Source: Candidatus Nomurabacteria bacterium
GTDB lineage: Bacteria; Patescibacteriota; Minisyncoccia; Phycocordibacterales; UBA9973
Reading direction: 5' to 3'
Assembly: GCA_903869875.1 (NCBI GenBank)
Contig: CAIQAW010000057.1
Location: 1 to 9,919 of the forward strand
Length of the DNA stretch: 9,919 nucleotides
How positions within the stretch are numbered: position 1 is the first letter of the stretch; every line of letters starts with the position of its first letter. Of the stretch, positions 1 through 6,235 are shown piece by piece. The notes below the pieces were generated by a model. It was not told the DNA's origin and made no database searches. It saw nothing but the letters and a program-made list of their open reading frames with translations. A program made the position numbers and the translations under genes.

Positions 1-24
1 GTGGAGTTTATAACTCACAAGACT

Positions 25-52
25 AGTATAGCAAAACTGCAGGATTTGTCAA
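25..52 (-). promoter_or_regulatory. Strong sigma70-type promoter reading off the left edge
   Basis: On the minus strand a perfect -35 box TTGACA (47-52) is followed after 16 bp by the -10 box TATACT (25-30), preceded by TGC, the extended -10 motif. Transcription would start near position 18 and leave the window to the left, so it should serve a gene not visible here. The -35 box lies only 4 bp beyond the stop codon of the propeller gene. There is no room for a hairpin terminator before it, so some read-through from that gene is likely. Confidence 0.75.
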
Positions 53-55
53 GTT

Positions 56-2653
56 TTATAAATTTTGTTTATTGAACTTATTTATAAACTTTATAGTTTT
101 GGCATTCATTGTACCGTCTGCTTTTAGTTTATTAGCCTTTTGGTAGTTTATAAGAGCTTTTTTAGTAGCTTTACCAAAGTATTTGGTTTCGTACCCCGCA
201 GACCCCAACCCTTCAGTAGATACTATAAAACCATTTTTATTTAAAAACTTTTGCAGTTCCAAAACTTCTACATTTCTACTACCTATACGTGTATTTTTTA
301 CAAACACAAATGCAGGCACTGGTGCTGTATTTGTAACCGGAACTTCGTTTTGGTTTTTAGGTTGTTCTGTATTAGGCACTATTTTGTTTGGTGGCAATTC
401 TGTTAATATACCACCGGCACTATTTGAAGTTGTTGTTGGTGTAGTTTCTGGTGTAGCAACTGGTAATGTAGCCATGAAATAGTTTTTAACAAGGTCGACT
501 GGCCTGTTTTCTATATTTATAGGGTCTTCTGTTACAAATGCGACCTTAGAACCATCTGGCGAAATTGTTGGGTATATAGTTGATCCTGTAGATTCTGATT
601 CTGTAATACCAGAAGGTACACGTACTATAGACCCGTCTTGCATGTCACGCACAAACACATCGTAATTTTCGTTAGTATCATTTGCAACTAAGCCTGGCGC
701 GTCTGAACTAAAAGACACGTAACGCCCGTCGGAAGACAAACTGGAACCAAAAGTTGAGCCCACTGTTTGGATACCGTCAGAAGCAATAGAAACTAAACTA
801 GTTGTACCTGTTTGCATGTCACGCATAAATACATCTGCTTGGTCGTTTATGTCACCTGTAACCAAGTTTGAACTATTCGAATCAAAAGAAATATATCTAC
901 CGTCATCTGATATAGATGGAAAAGTAGCTTCGCCATTACCAGCACCAGTACCTGCAGAGTTATATGAAACTAAAGTAGTTGTACCTAGTTGTGTGTCACG
1001 AACAAAAACATCTTGTTGTCCGTTTGTGTCTATATCTGGGACAACATCACCAAAAGTTTCAAATACCACATAACGACCATCGGCAGATATTACAGGATTG
1101 CCCGATGAAGCACCTATTTCAGAACCATCGTTTTTAACTGAAACACGTGTTGTGGTGTTTTCTTGTAAGTCACGAACAAATATGTCAAATTCTCCATTTA
1201 TATCGTCTGCCACCAAGATAGATGAGGCAGATGAAAAAGCAACATAGCGCCCGTCGGCAGATATACACAAAACTAAAGTTGTGTCGTCTGATTCTGTTCC
1301 GTCTGTTGCCACAGATACACGTGTTGTTGTGCCAGTTTGCGTATCGTGCACAAAAGCGTCTTGTATGCCACTTGTGTCTCCGGCTACTAGATTTGTAGCA
1401 TTTGATATAAACGCCACGTAACGCCCGTCAGCTGATATAGATGGCATTATAGAACTTTCGTTACCTTGCACACCTAAACTAGATACAGACACACGCGTAG
1501 TTGTGTTTAGTTCTGTGTCGCGAACAAATATATCTGGCCTGTTGTTTGTATCATTAGTAACCAAATTTATAGACCCGGAACTAAATGCCACGTAACGCCC
1601 ATCTGTAGAAACATTATTTCTGTATTGAGAAAATTCATCAGGGGATGAAGAAAAAGCATATGTGGTATATATGTCTGACATATGTGTAGTTGTACCGGTT
1701 TGTGTGTCGTGTATAAAAATGTCGTTACTATCCAGAGTTAGATCGTTATCAAACAAATTTGAAGCAAGGGAATAAAAAGTAACATATCTACCATTTGGTG
1801 ATATAGACGAAGTATACGAATCTGAATTTGCCTCTGCCCCACCAGTTACAACAGACATACGAGATGTGGTGTTTAGTTGTGTGTCTCGAACAAATACATC
1901 GTTTACATTATTTGTGTCACCTGCAACCAAGTTACCAGAAAATGAATGAAAAGTAATGTACCGCCCATCTGCAGATATTGACGGCACGTGTGACTCGCTA
2001 GTTGCCTCTGATCCTTCATTTGAAATTGAAACACGAGCAGTTGTATTTTCTTGTAAATCACGAACAAATATGTCGTCTGTTAAATTTGTATCTCCTGCGA
2101 CAAGATTTGTAGCACTGGATTCAAATGCAACATAACGTCCGTTTGCGGAAATTATAGGAAAAGTTGAAAGTGCATCACCCTCAGTACCGTCTGTAGCAAC
2201 AGAAACACGCGTTGTCGTACCTAGTTGTGTGTCGCGGACAAACACATCTGCATTATCATTTGTGTCACTTGCATCAAAATTTGATGCATACGAATAAAAT
2301 GCAATATAGCGTCCGTCTGGTGTATATGCTAAATCAAAAGAATCGTTATTGCCAAATTCACCACTGGAAGAAACGGAAACTATTTCAGTATTACCAGTAG
2401 AATGAGTGTATTTGTAAACCTGAAAGTGAGGACTAAGTAATGACACACCATAGTACAATGCATCACCATTGTCTAAGACCCCTTTACCACCATCAGTCAT
2501 AGAATTTGAATTTCTTATAGGTACAGTTGCGTCGCCTATGTCTATTTGAACTATGTCAGATGTTGCTGCAAAAGACTTTACACCTAGAAAAGGTAATACG
2601 CAAACCAGGTATATACCCAGCAGTGATATACATATGTGTTGTAACTTTTTCAT
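56..2653 (-). CDS. Secreted TolB/WD40-like beta-propeller protein with C-terminal peptidoglycan-binding domain
   Basis: This 865-residue exported protein probably sits on the cell wall and presents a repeat scaffold outward. Residues 1-30 form a signal peptide (basic MKK start, hydrophobic core, likely cleavage near SFA/A). From about residue 55 to 729 there is a weaker first blade, then ten clear blades of about 55-60 residues and a degenerate last one. Each blade carries the pattern S-x-DGRYVAF, NLVxGDTN, DVFVRDTQ, GTTTRVS, as in PD40/TolB-type propellers. Residues 730-781 are a Pro/Thr/Asn-rich linker. Residues 782-865 match peptidoglycan-binding domain 1 (GSRNVEVLELQKFLN, GSAGYETKYFG, KATKKALINYQK). 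No enzymatic motif is visible, so ligand binding or adhesion is inferred. The blade number could suit one large or two stacked propellers. The start codon has no Shine-Dalgarno sequence. A -10 box lies just upstream, and rnpB is transcribed toward the gene behind its own terminator. Confidence 0.88.
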   Translation of the reverse strand: MKKLQHICISLLGIYLVCVLPFLGVKSFAATSDIVQIDIGDATVPIRNSNSMTDGGKGVLDNGDALYYGVSLLSPHFQVYKYTHSTGNTEIVSVSSSGEFGNNDSFDLAYTPDGRYIAFYSYASNFDASDTNDNADVFVRDTQLGTTTRVSVATDGTEGDALSTFPIISANGRYVAFESSATNLVAGDTNLTDDIFVRDLQENTTARVSISNEGSEATSESHVPSISADGRYITFHSFSGNLVAGDTNNVNDVFVRDTQLNTTSRMSVVTGGAEANSDSYTSSISPNGRYVTFYSLASNLFDNDLTLDSNDIFIHDTQTGTTTHMSDIYTTYAFSSSPDEFSQYRNNVSTDGRYVAFSSGSINLVTNDTNNRPDIFVRDTELNTTTRVSVSSLGVQGNESSIMPSISADGRYVAFISNATNLVAGDTSGIQDAFVHDTQTGTTTRVSVATDGTESDDTTLVLCISADGRYVAFSSASSILVADDINGEFDIFVRDLQENTTTRVSVKNDGSEIGASSGNPVISADGRYVVFETFGDVVPDIDTNGQQDVFVRDTQLGTTTLVSYNSAGTGAGNGEATFPSISDDGRYISFDSNSSNLVTGDINDQADVFMRDMQTGTTSLVSIASDGIQTVGSTFGSSLSSDGRYVSFSSDAPGLVANDTNENYDVFVRDMQDGSIVRVPSGITESESTGSTIYPTISPDGSKVAFVTEDPINIENRPVDLVKNYFMATLPVATPETTPTTTSNSAGGILTELPPNKIVPNTEQPKNQNEVPVTNTAPVPAFVFVKNTRIGSRNVEVLELQKFLNKNGFIVSTEGLGSAGYETKYFGKATKKALINYQKANKLKADGTMNAKTIKFINKFNKQNL

Positions 2654-2661
2654 ATAGAGCC

Positions 2662-2667
2662 ATTATA
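2662..2667 (-). promoter_or_regulatory. -10 box of the propeller gene
   Basis: A consensus TATAAT lies on the minus strand, its downstream edge 8 bp from the ATG at 2653. The predicted transcript would start at about 2655, making the mRNA nearly leaderless. No good -35 box lies 16-18 bp upstream, and the TGn extension is absent, so the call rests on the -10 box alone. A short inverted repeat (AGAC/GTCT, 2678-2693) lies between this box and the rnpB terminator. Confidence 0.4.
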
Positions 2668-2693
2668 CTACAAATTAAGACAAAATATAGTCT

Positions 2694-2733
2694 AAAAAAG
2701 AGTAAAAACCTTTCCGTTAGGAAAGGTTTTTAC
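2694..2733 (-). terminator. Intrinsic terminator of rnpB
   Basis: Perfect 14-bp inverted repeat (2702-2715 with 2720-2733) around a 4-base loop. Its GC-containing core is CCTTTCC/GGAAAGG. On the minus strand it is followed by a run of six T (2694-2699). It begins only 3 bp after the P1 helix of the RNase P RNA, as expected for a 3' end made by factor-independent termination. Confidence 0.85.
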
Positions 2734-2736
2734 ATA

Positions 2737-3052
2737 TTCTGTGCTCGTAAGCCGAATTCTGTTCTAATGGTATTTATCTAGGAATAGTATTACTACTACC
2801 CTCAAGCGACTCTTTCCGACTTGCGTCGGAACACGGTCTTGCACACGAGTAAGGATTTAGCCGTTTCACTTTTATGTTTCCATAAAACTCTCCCTTGCGG
2901 GAGCCTAGCCTTTCGGCATTGGCGTCTCTGCTCGCACCTCTTAACTTACGTTAGATGGGTGTTACCCACTACTTGTACTAATTAAATAGTTATGTGTTCG
3001 GACTTTCCTCACTCCGACGCAAGGTCGGAGCGTAACCACTTCGGCACAGAAC
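2737..3052 (-). ncRNA. rnpB: RNase P RNA, bacterial type A
   Basis: This is the catalytic RNA of ribonuclease P, which cuts 5' leaders from tRNA precursors. On the minus strand the diagnostic conserved regions are present in order: GAGGAAAGTCCG (3002-3013), a CR-III-like GAAACGGCTAAATCC, TCGCTTGAG (CR-IV), and ACAGAATTCGGCTTA near the 3' end. Helices can be drawn. P1 is TTCTGTGC (3044-3051) with GCACAGAA (2737-2744). P2 is AGTGGT/ACCATT. P3 is a 7-bp hairpin at 3012-3030. P4 pairs AAGTCCGAA with TTCGGCTT, compensating the usual CGGG/CCCG. GCAA- and GAAA-capped stems (the latter at 2870-2887) fit P9- and P12-like arms. The P15 region is a short tetraloop hairpin (2814-2831) without the GGU tRNA-CCA-binding loop. 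At about 316 nt it is shorter than the E. coli RNA (377 nt). It has its own promoter and terminator. Confidence 0.95.
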
Positions 3053-3058
3053 TTTTTA

Positions 3059-3087
3059 AATATAACACTATTTTTTGCAATTGGCAA
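3059..3087 (-). promoter_or_regulatory. rnpB promoter
   Basis: On the minus strand, -35 TTGCCA (3082-3087) and -10 TATATT (3059-3064) are separated by exactly 17 bp. The predicted start at about 3052 coincides with the base just before the P1 helix, so promoter and RNA 5' end support each other. The -35 box overlaps the last bases of the nrdJ terminator stem, a very compact junction. Confidence 0.75.
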
Positions 3088-3128
3088 ATAAAAAAATCAC
3101 ACCGTTTTAAAGTGTGATTTTTTTATTT
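3086..3128 (-). terminator. Intrinsic terminator of nrdJ (symmetric hairpin)
   Basis: Perfect 17-bp inverted repeat (3086-3102 with 3112-3128) around a 9-base loop. The stable core is TCACAC/GTGTGA, flanked by A-rich and T-rich arms, so a seven-T run follows the core in both directions. It lies 34 bp beyond the nrdJ stop codon. It should also block any plus-strand transcription. Confidence 0.85.
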
Positions 3129-3133
3129 CCTAT

Positions 3134-3154
3134 CTGTAACCTGTAAACTGTAAC
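3134..3154. repeat. Three tandem heptamers in the nrdJ 3' region
   Basis: Three adjacent 7-bp units CTGTAAC, CTGTAAA and CTGTAAC lie between the nrdJ stop codon and its terminator. They are too few and short to assign a role. They may be a replication-slippage product or a small protein-binding site. Confidence 0.6.
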
Positions 3155-3161
3155 CTTGTTT

Positions 3162-5480
3162 TTATATCTCACAAACCCCACCTACACATGCCAGTTCCTT
3201 TTTCACTTCTGTTTCGTCTGTAACTTCGTATGTCATTATTTTTGAGAAGTCGATGTTAGCAACTGTACCCTTTAGTTCGTTATAACGTTGTTCGGTTATA
3301 GCTTCGTATGGTGCTAGTTGGTAAATGTGGTTTGAACGTGGCAGGAACGACAGACCCCCAACTATGTCCCAGTTTTTGTAAACCCAACTTGCTACCTCTA
3401 TCCATTCGTCGTCGCCTACTGAAACTGTTACTGAAGGGTTGTGTTCAGTGTAGTTTACTTTTACAACTTTCCAGTGTTCTAGTTGGTCAATGGCGTTTAT
3501 GTCGTCTTTGAACACACCACCTTTTGGTGCCTTAACTGGGAATTCTAGAACGAAGGTATGTGCTGTGTCGTAAGTTTGTCCAACTTCTGGGAAGTGTGGC
3601 ACACCTTGGTCTTTTAGCATTTTAAACAATGCGTCGTTAGCTGATATACGAACACGGCGTATGTAGTACTGACTGTGGCGTGGGTGCATACCAGAAGACG
3701 AGTCAACTGTTTGAGAAAGGTTACCTGAAGGCTTAACACATGTTATACATGTAGATTCAGATACACCAAGACGTTTTGCATATAGTTTGTTTATGCGTAT
3801 TGTTTCAGCACGTAGTTTTGCTAGCACTTTTGGTGCACGAGCAACTTTACTGTCCCATTGGCCGGTTATAGACACACCTAGCAAACGCTCCTTTTCACAG
3901 TTTTCTTTCCATTCTTTTGAAAGGTAGCCGAATTTTGTTAATGAAGACTGGTATGTACCTAGTATGGTTGCGATGCGGATTTTCTTCATCAATGTTGCCT
4001 CGGTGTCCTCAGCGCGGGCTACAACTTCAGATAGATTACAGAACTGTTTTGAACGAAGAATAATTTCGCCACATGGGTTTGTACCAATTGGTTTTACAAC
4101 ATGGTTTGCAATATCTATGTAGCCGTCTTTCTTAAGCAATTCTACACGGCGTTTTGGTAGTTGGTCTGGTAGACCACCGCGGTTAAATATACCACGTTCG
4201 CCTGAACCAGACTTCATCAAGGCTACCCATTCGTCCATGAATTCTTCGGTACTTGGTTTGTTGTTGTACACTGCCGAGTTATTAGCCAACATACGTTGTC
4301 CGTCTGTGTTCCAGAACTGACCTTTTTTAGCATCACGCATTGCGTCGTCGTCTAGGTCAGAAAGTGATATTAGTGCACTGCGACGCACACCACCTGAAAC
4401 TACAACTTCGCCTATTTTACATATTATGTCATGCGCGTCGATGTTTGTAAGACGGCGGCCTTGGCGGTGTAGAACCTTGGCACGAGTAAAATCAAGCAAG
4501 TCTACAAGTGGTTGTGGCCCTGAAGATTTGCCGCCCATAGTAGCTAAACGTGCTCCAGATGGACGTAGTTGAGAGAAGTTAAACTTGATGTCGTTACCGT
4601 CGAACCAAGTTTGCATACCTACAGCAAATGCGTCTGCCCAACCTTCTTTTGAATCTGCCACTGTATATGTAGGCATCATTTTACCTGTTTGGTAGGCTAT
4701 CTGTGGTAGCGCCTGAATGTTCTGACTTTCTATAGAAAAACCAACACCAGTTCCACACATAGATATGTATATTATTTCAGCAAAATCCTGAATAGATTTT
4801 GGTGCAGTAAACGAACAGTTATATGCACATACATTTGTTGCACGTGCTGGTTTGCCAGCAAACTGCATTAGACGCATAGAAGGCATGGCTTCTTGTTTTA
4901 AAATAGATTCACGTATTTCTTCGTATTCTTTTTTGTTTAATGCGTCACCTATGTTTTCACGCATAAAATCCATATAACGGTCGACTGTTTCTATCCAACA
5001 TTCACGGCGACCTTCTTCTTCGATCCAACGTGCATATGTACGGTAGTAAACAAGTTCAGCAAGCTTGTTTTTGAAATATTTTGAAGATTCTTCAGCTTTT
5101 TTCTTAAAATCCTTTGTAACCACTACACCTTCTTCGCGAAGTTCACTACGGCGACTGCGGAACAGTATGTACGACTTGGCAGTTTCCAGAAAACCAGCAC
5201 GCATAAGTTCAGCTTCTACCATGTCTTGGGCCATTTCAACAGAAGGTATAAATTTGCCTTTCTTGTTTTCTTTTTGCAAAGCAAGTAAACCCTTAAACAC
5301 AGCATGAGCTATAGCAACTGCTTCGTCTTCGCCGGCGTTTTTTTCTTTTGTGTCTAAGAAAGCTTTGTATACAGCGTTAGTAATACGGTGTACATCAAAA
5401 GCTATTACTTCGCCAAGGCGGTTACGAAACTGTTTTATTTTTGCTAGTTCTGCTTTCGAGAAACTTACTTTTTTGGTCAT
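3162..5480 (-). CDS. nrdJ: Adenosylcobalamin-dependent (class II) ribonucleoside reductase with N-terminal ATP-cone
   Basis: This cytoplasmic enzyme reduces ribonucleotides to deoxyribonucleotides using a thiyl radical generated from coenzyme B12. The 772 residues align by eye with the monomeric Lactobacillus leichmannii ribonucleoside-triphosphate reductase (739 residues). Residues about 20-115 form an ATP-cone-like allosteric domain (VIAFDVHRITNAVYKAF ... DMVEAELMRAGFLETAKSYILFR). The catalytic barrel holds C222 (NCSF) and C481 as the redox pair, C470 in NPCGEI as the radical cysteine, N468 and E472 as active-site partners, and the phosphate-binding CVKPSGN at 581-587. The C-terminal C765-x4-C770 (ACVGGVCEI) matches the mobile redox tail. 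The part between VGFS and KEGW is shorter than in the Lactobacillus enzyme. No intein interrupts it. Triphosphate rather than diphosphate use is inferred from the monomeric-type match. The start has no Shine-Dalgarno sequence. It lies 163 bp after the DUF192 gene, with no clear terminator between, so partial co-transcription is possible. Confidence 0.95.
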   Translation of the reverse strand: MTKKVSFSKAELAKIKQFRNRLGEVIAFDVHRITNAVYKAFLDTKEKNAGEDEAVAIAHAVFKGLLALQKENKKGKFIPSVEMAQDMVEAELMRAGFLETAKSYILFRSRRSELREEGVVVTKDFKKKAEESSKYFKNKLAELVYYRTYARWIEEEGRRECWIETVDRYMDFMRENIGDALNKKEYEEIRESILKQEAMPSMRLMQFAGKPARATNVCAYNCSFTAPKSIQDFAEIIYISMCGTGVGFSIESQNIQALPQIAYQTGKMMPTYTVADSKEGWADAFAVGMQTWFDGNDIKFNFSQLRPSGARLATMGGKSSGPQPLVDLLDFTRAKVLHRQGRRLTNIDAHDIICKIGEVVVSGGVRRSALISLSDLDDDAMRDAKKGQFWNTDGQRMLANNSAVYNNKPSTEEFMDEWVALMKSGSGERGIFNRGGLPDQLPKRRVELLKKDGYIDIANHVVKPIGTNPCGEIILRSKQFCNLSEVVARAEDTEATLMKKIRIATILGTYQSSLTKFGYLSKEWKENCEKERLLGVSITGQWDSKVARAPKVLAKLRAETIRINKLYAKRLGVSESTCITCVKPSGNLSQTVDSSSGMHPRHSQYYIRRVRISANDALFKMLKDQGVPHFPEVGQTYDTAHTFVLEFPVKAPKGGVFKDDINAIDQLEHWKVVKVNYTEHNPSVTVSVGDDEWIEVASWVYKNWDIVGGLSFLPRSNHIYQLAPYEAITEQRYNELKGTVANIDFSKIMTYEVTDETEVKKELACVGGVCEI

Positions 5481-5521
5481 AGGTATTTTGTTAATAATTG
5501 CTAATAAATTTTTGTCTAACC

Positions 5522-5527
5522 ATTGTA
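5522..5527 (-). promoter_or_regulatory. Possible proximal -10 box of nrdJ
   Basis: TACAAT on the minus strand, 41 bp upstream of the nrdJ start. The hexamer at 17-bp spacing is only TTAAAT, so the -35 match is weak. It is an alternative to the better-formed promoter at 5584-5612. Confidence 0.3.
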
Positions 5528-5583
5528 CCGTGTTTCGTTTAAAAATTTAAGCATATGCAACGTTTTTACAGCCAAAAAAGACC

Positions 5584-5612
5584 ATAACAAACCAATTTGG
5601 CCCTGATGTAAA
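5584..5612 (-). promoter_or_regulatory. Possible distal nrdJ promoter
   Basis: On the minus strand, -35 TTTACA (5607-5612, one mismatch) and -10 TGTTAT (5584-5589, two mismatches) are spaced by exactly 17 bp, giving a leader of about 97 nt. No cobalamin-riboswitch B12 box or NrdR-type repeat pair was recognised in the leader. Confidence 0.4.
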
Positions 5613-5643
5613 GCAAAACGGAAAAATGTTTTTATATAGTTAG

Positions 5644-6156
5644 CTATTTTTTGCCAAGGTATACTATGTCCCCGACTTTTATGTTTTGTTTTAGTATTTC
5701 ACCTGCTGTAACCTCGATTACGGCGTTGGCAATATTGACATTTGTAAAAGTTTTTGGGTACGTTTCTGGTTGTACGTTTTGTTCTGTGTAGACAACACTA
5801 CCTACGCCGTCTGCGCTAACGTTTACCCATATTATGTCTATTGCGTAGCGCATGTCCTTCATCCAGAAACCGTATTTACCAGGTGTATCAAAAATAAAAA
5901 GCATTCCAGTTTGTGGTTCAAGTTTTTTAGTTCCAGACAAACCTTGTTCACGGCGTTCTAGTGTGTCTGCAACTGACACATTGTATGTAGTACTGCCTAT
6001 TAAAACACGTTTTTGTTGTAATGGTGCATTGTCGTAAACAGCTGGGTGCGTTTCTTCTTTGCTATATACAACATAACCAATACCAACTATACATACAGCA
6101 GCAAGTATGCCAGATATTATTTTGTTTTTTATTTTTTTATTTTTGAACTTTTTCAT
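5644..6156 (-). CDS. Membrane-anchored DUF192 family protein
   Basis: This 170-residue protein has a very basic N-terminus (MKKFKNKKIKNK), one hydrophobic segment at about 13-31 acting as signal anchor, and a DUF192 domain from about 50 to 168, probably outside the membrane. The family motifs appear in order: ERREQGLSG (67-75), GMLFIFDTPGKYGFWMKDM (84-102), AIDIIWV (105-111), NVQPETYP (127-134), VIEVTAG (146-152) and VGDIV (161-165). The family forms a compact beta fold of unknown biochemical role. It is common in archaea and bacteria, often as an exported protein. The length is normal for the family with an anchor. Its promoter is an extended -10 box overlapping the terminator of the upstream Fn3 gene, leaving a leader of only about 13 nt without Shine-Dalgarno. 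No clear terminator follows. The bases around its start codon repeat those of the propeller gene exactly over 16 nt. Confidence 0.9.
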   Translation of the reverse strand: MKKFKNKKIKNKIISGILAAVCIVGIGYVVYSKEETHPAVYDNAPLQQKRVLIGSTTYNVSVADTLERREQGLSGTKKLEPQTGMLFIFDTPGKYGFWMKDMRYAIDIIWVNVSADGVGSVVYTEQNVQPETYPKTFTNVNIANAVIEVTAGEILKQNIKVGDIVYLGKK

Positions 6157-6175
6157 ATAGATTTATTACATAACT

Positions 6176-6184
6176 ATTATAGCA
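6176..6184 (-). promoter_or_regulatory. Extended -10 promoter of the DUF192 gene
   Basis: TGC directly followed by the consensus TATAAT (6176-6181) on the minus strand. No -35 box lies at proper spacing, because that position falls inside the terminator hairpin of the preceding gene. An extended -10 can work without one. The predicted start is near 6169, 13 nt before the ATG. Confidence 0.6.
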
Positions 6185-6214
6185 AAAAACACCACGTTTG
6201 TGGTGTTTTTTGCT
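6181..6214 (-). terminator. Intrinsic terminator of the Fn3-linker surface protein gene
   Basis: Perfect 15-bp inverted repeat (6181-6195 with 6200-6214) and a 4-base loop. The CACCAC/GTGGTG core is followed by six T on the minus strand. It starts 21 bp beyond the TAA stop. The distal arm overlaps the DUF192 extended -10 box by several bases. Confidence 0.85.
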
Positions 6215-6235
6215 AGTAAATTATTTTTTATTTAT

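Noticed and set aside
700..2300. Regularly spaced repeats (such as the segment around CGTAACGCCCGTC) that might suggest a CRISPR array or satellite
   Set aside because: The spacing is about 165-190 bp, the repeats are degenerate at third codon positions, and they encode the DGRYVAF strands of propeller blades in one open frame.
2737..3052. Structured RNA considered as tmRNA or a riboswitch
   Set aside because: The conserved blocks GAGGAAAGTCCG and ACAGAATTCGGCTTA, and a P1 helix joining both ends, identify RNase P RNA. No alanine-tRNA-like ends or tag reading frame are present.
3162..5480. Intein or self-splicing intron in nrdJ
   Set aside because: Such elements are frequent in this gene family, but the protein aligns continuously through all active-site motifs at normal length.
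5565..5610. Terminator for the DUF192 gene
   Set aside because: Only a 6-bp GCCAAA/TTTGGC pairing with a long loop can be drawn, and no T run follows it properly.
5481..5643. Cobalamin riboswitch or NrdR boxes upstream of nrdJ
   Set aside because: The gap is only 163 bp. No B12-box sequence, stacked helices or paired NrdR-like repeats were seen, only weak promoter-like hexamers.
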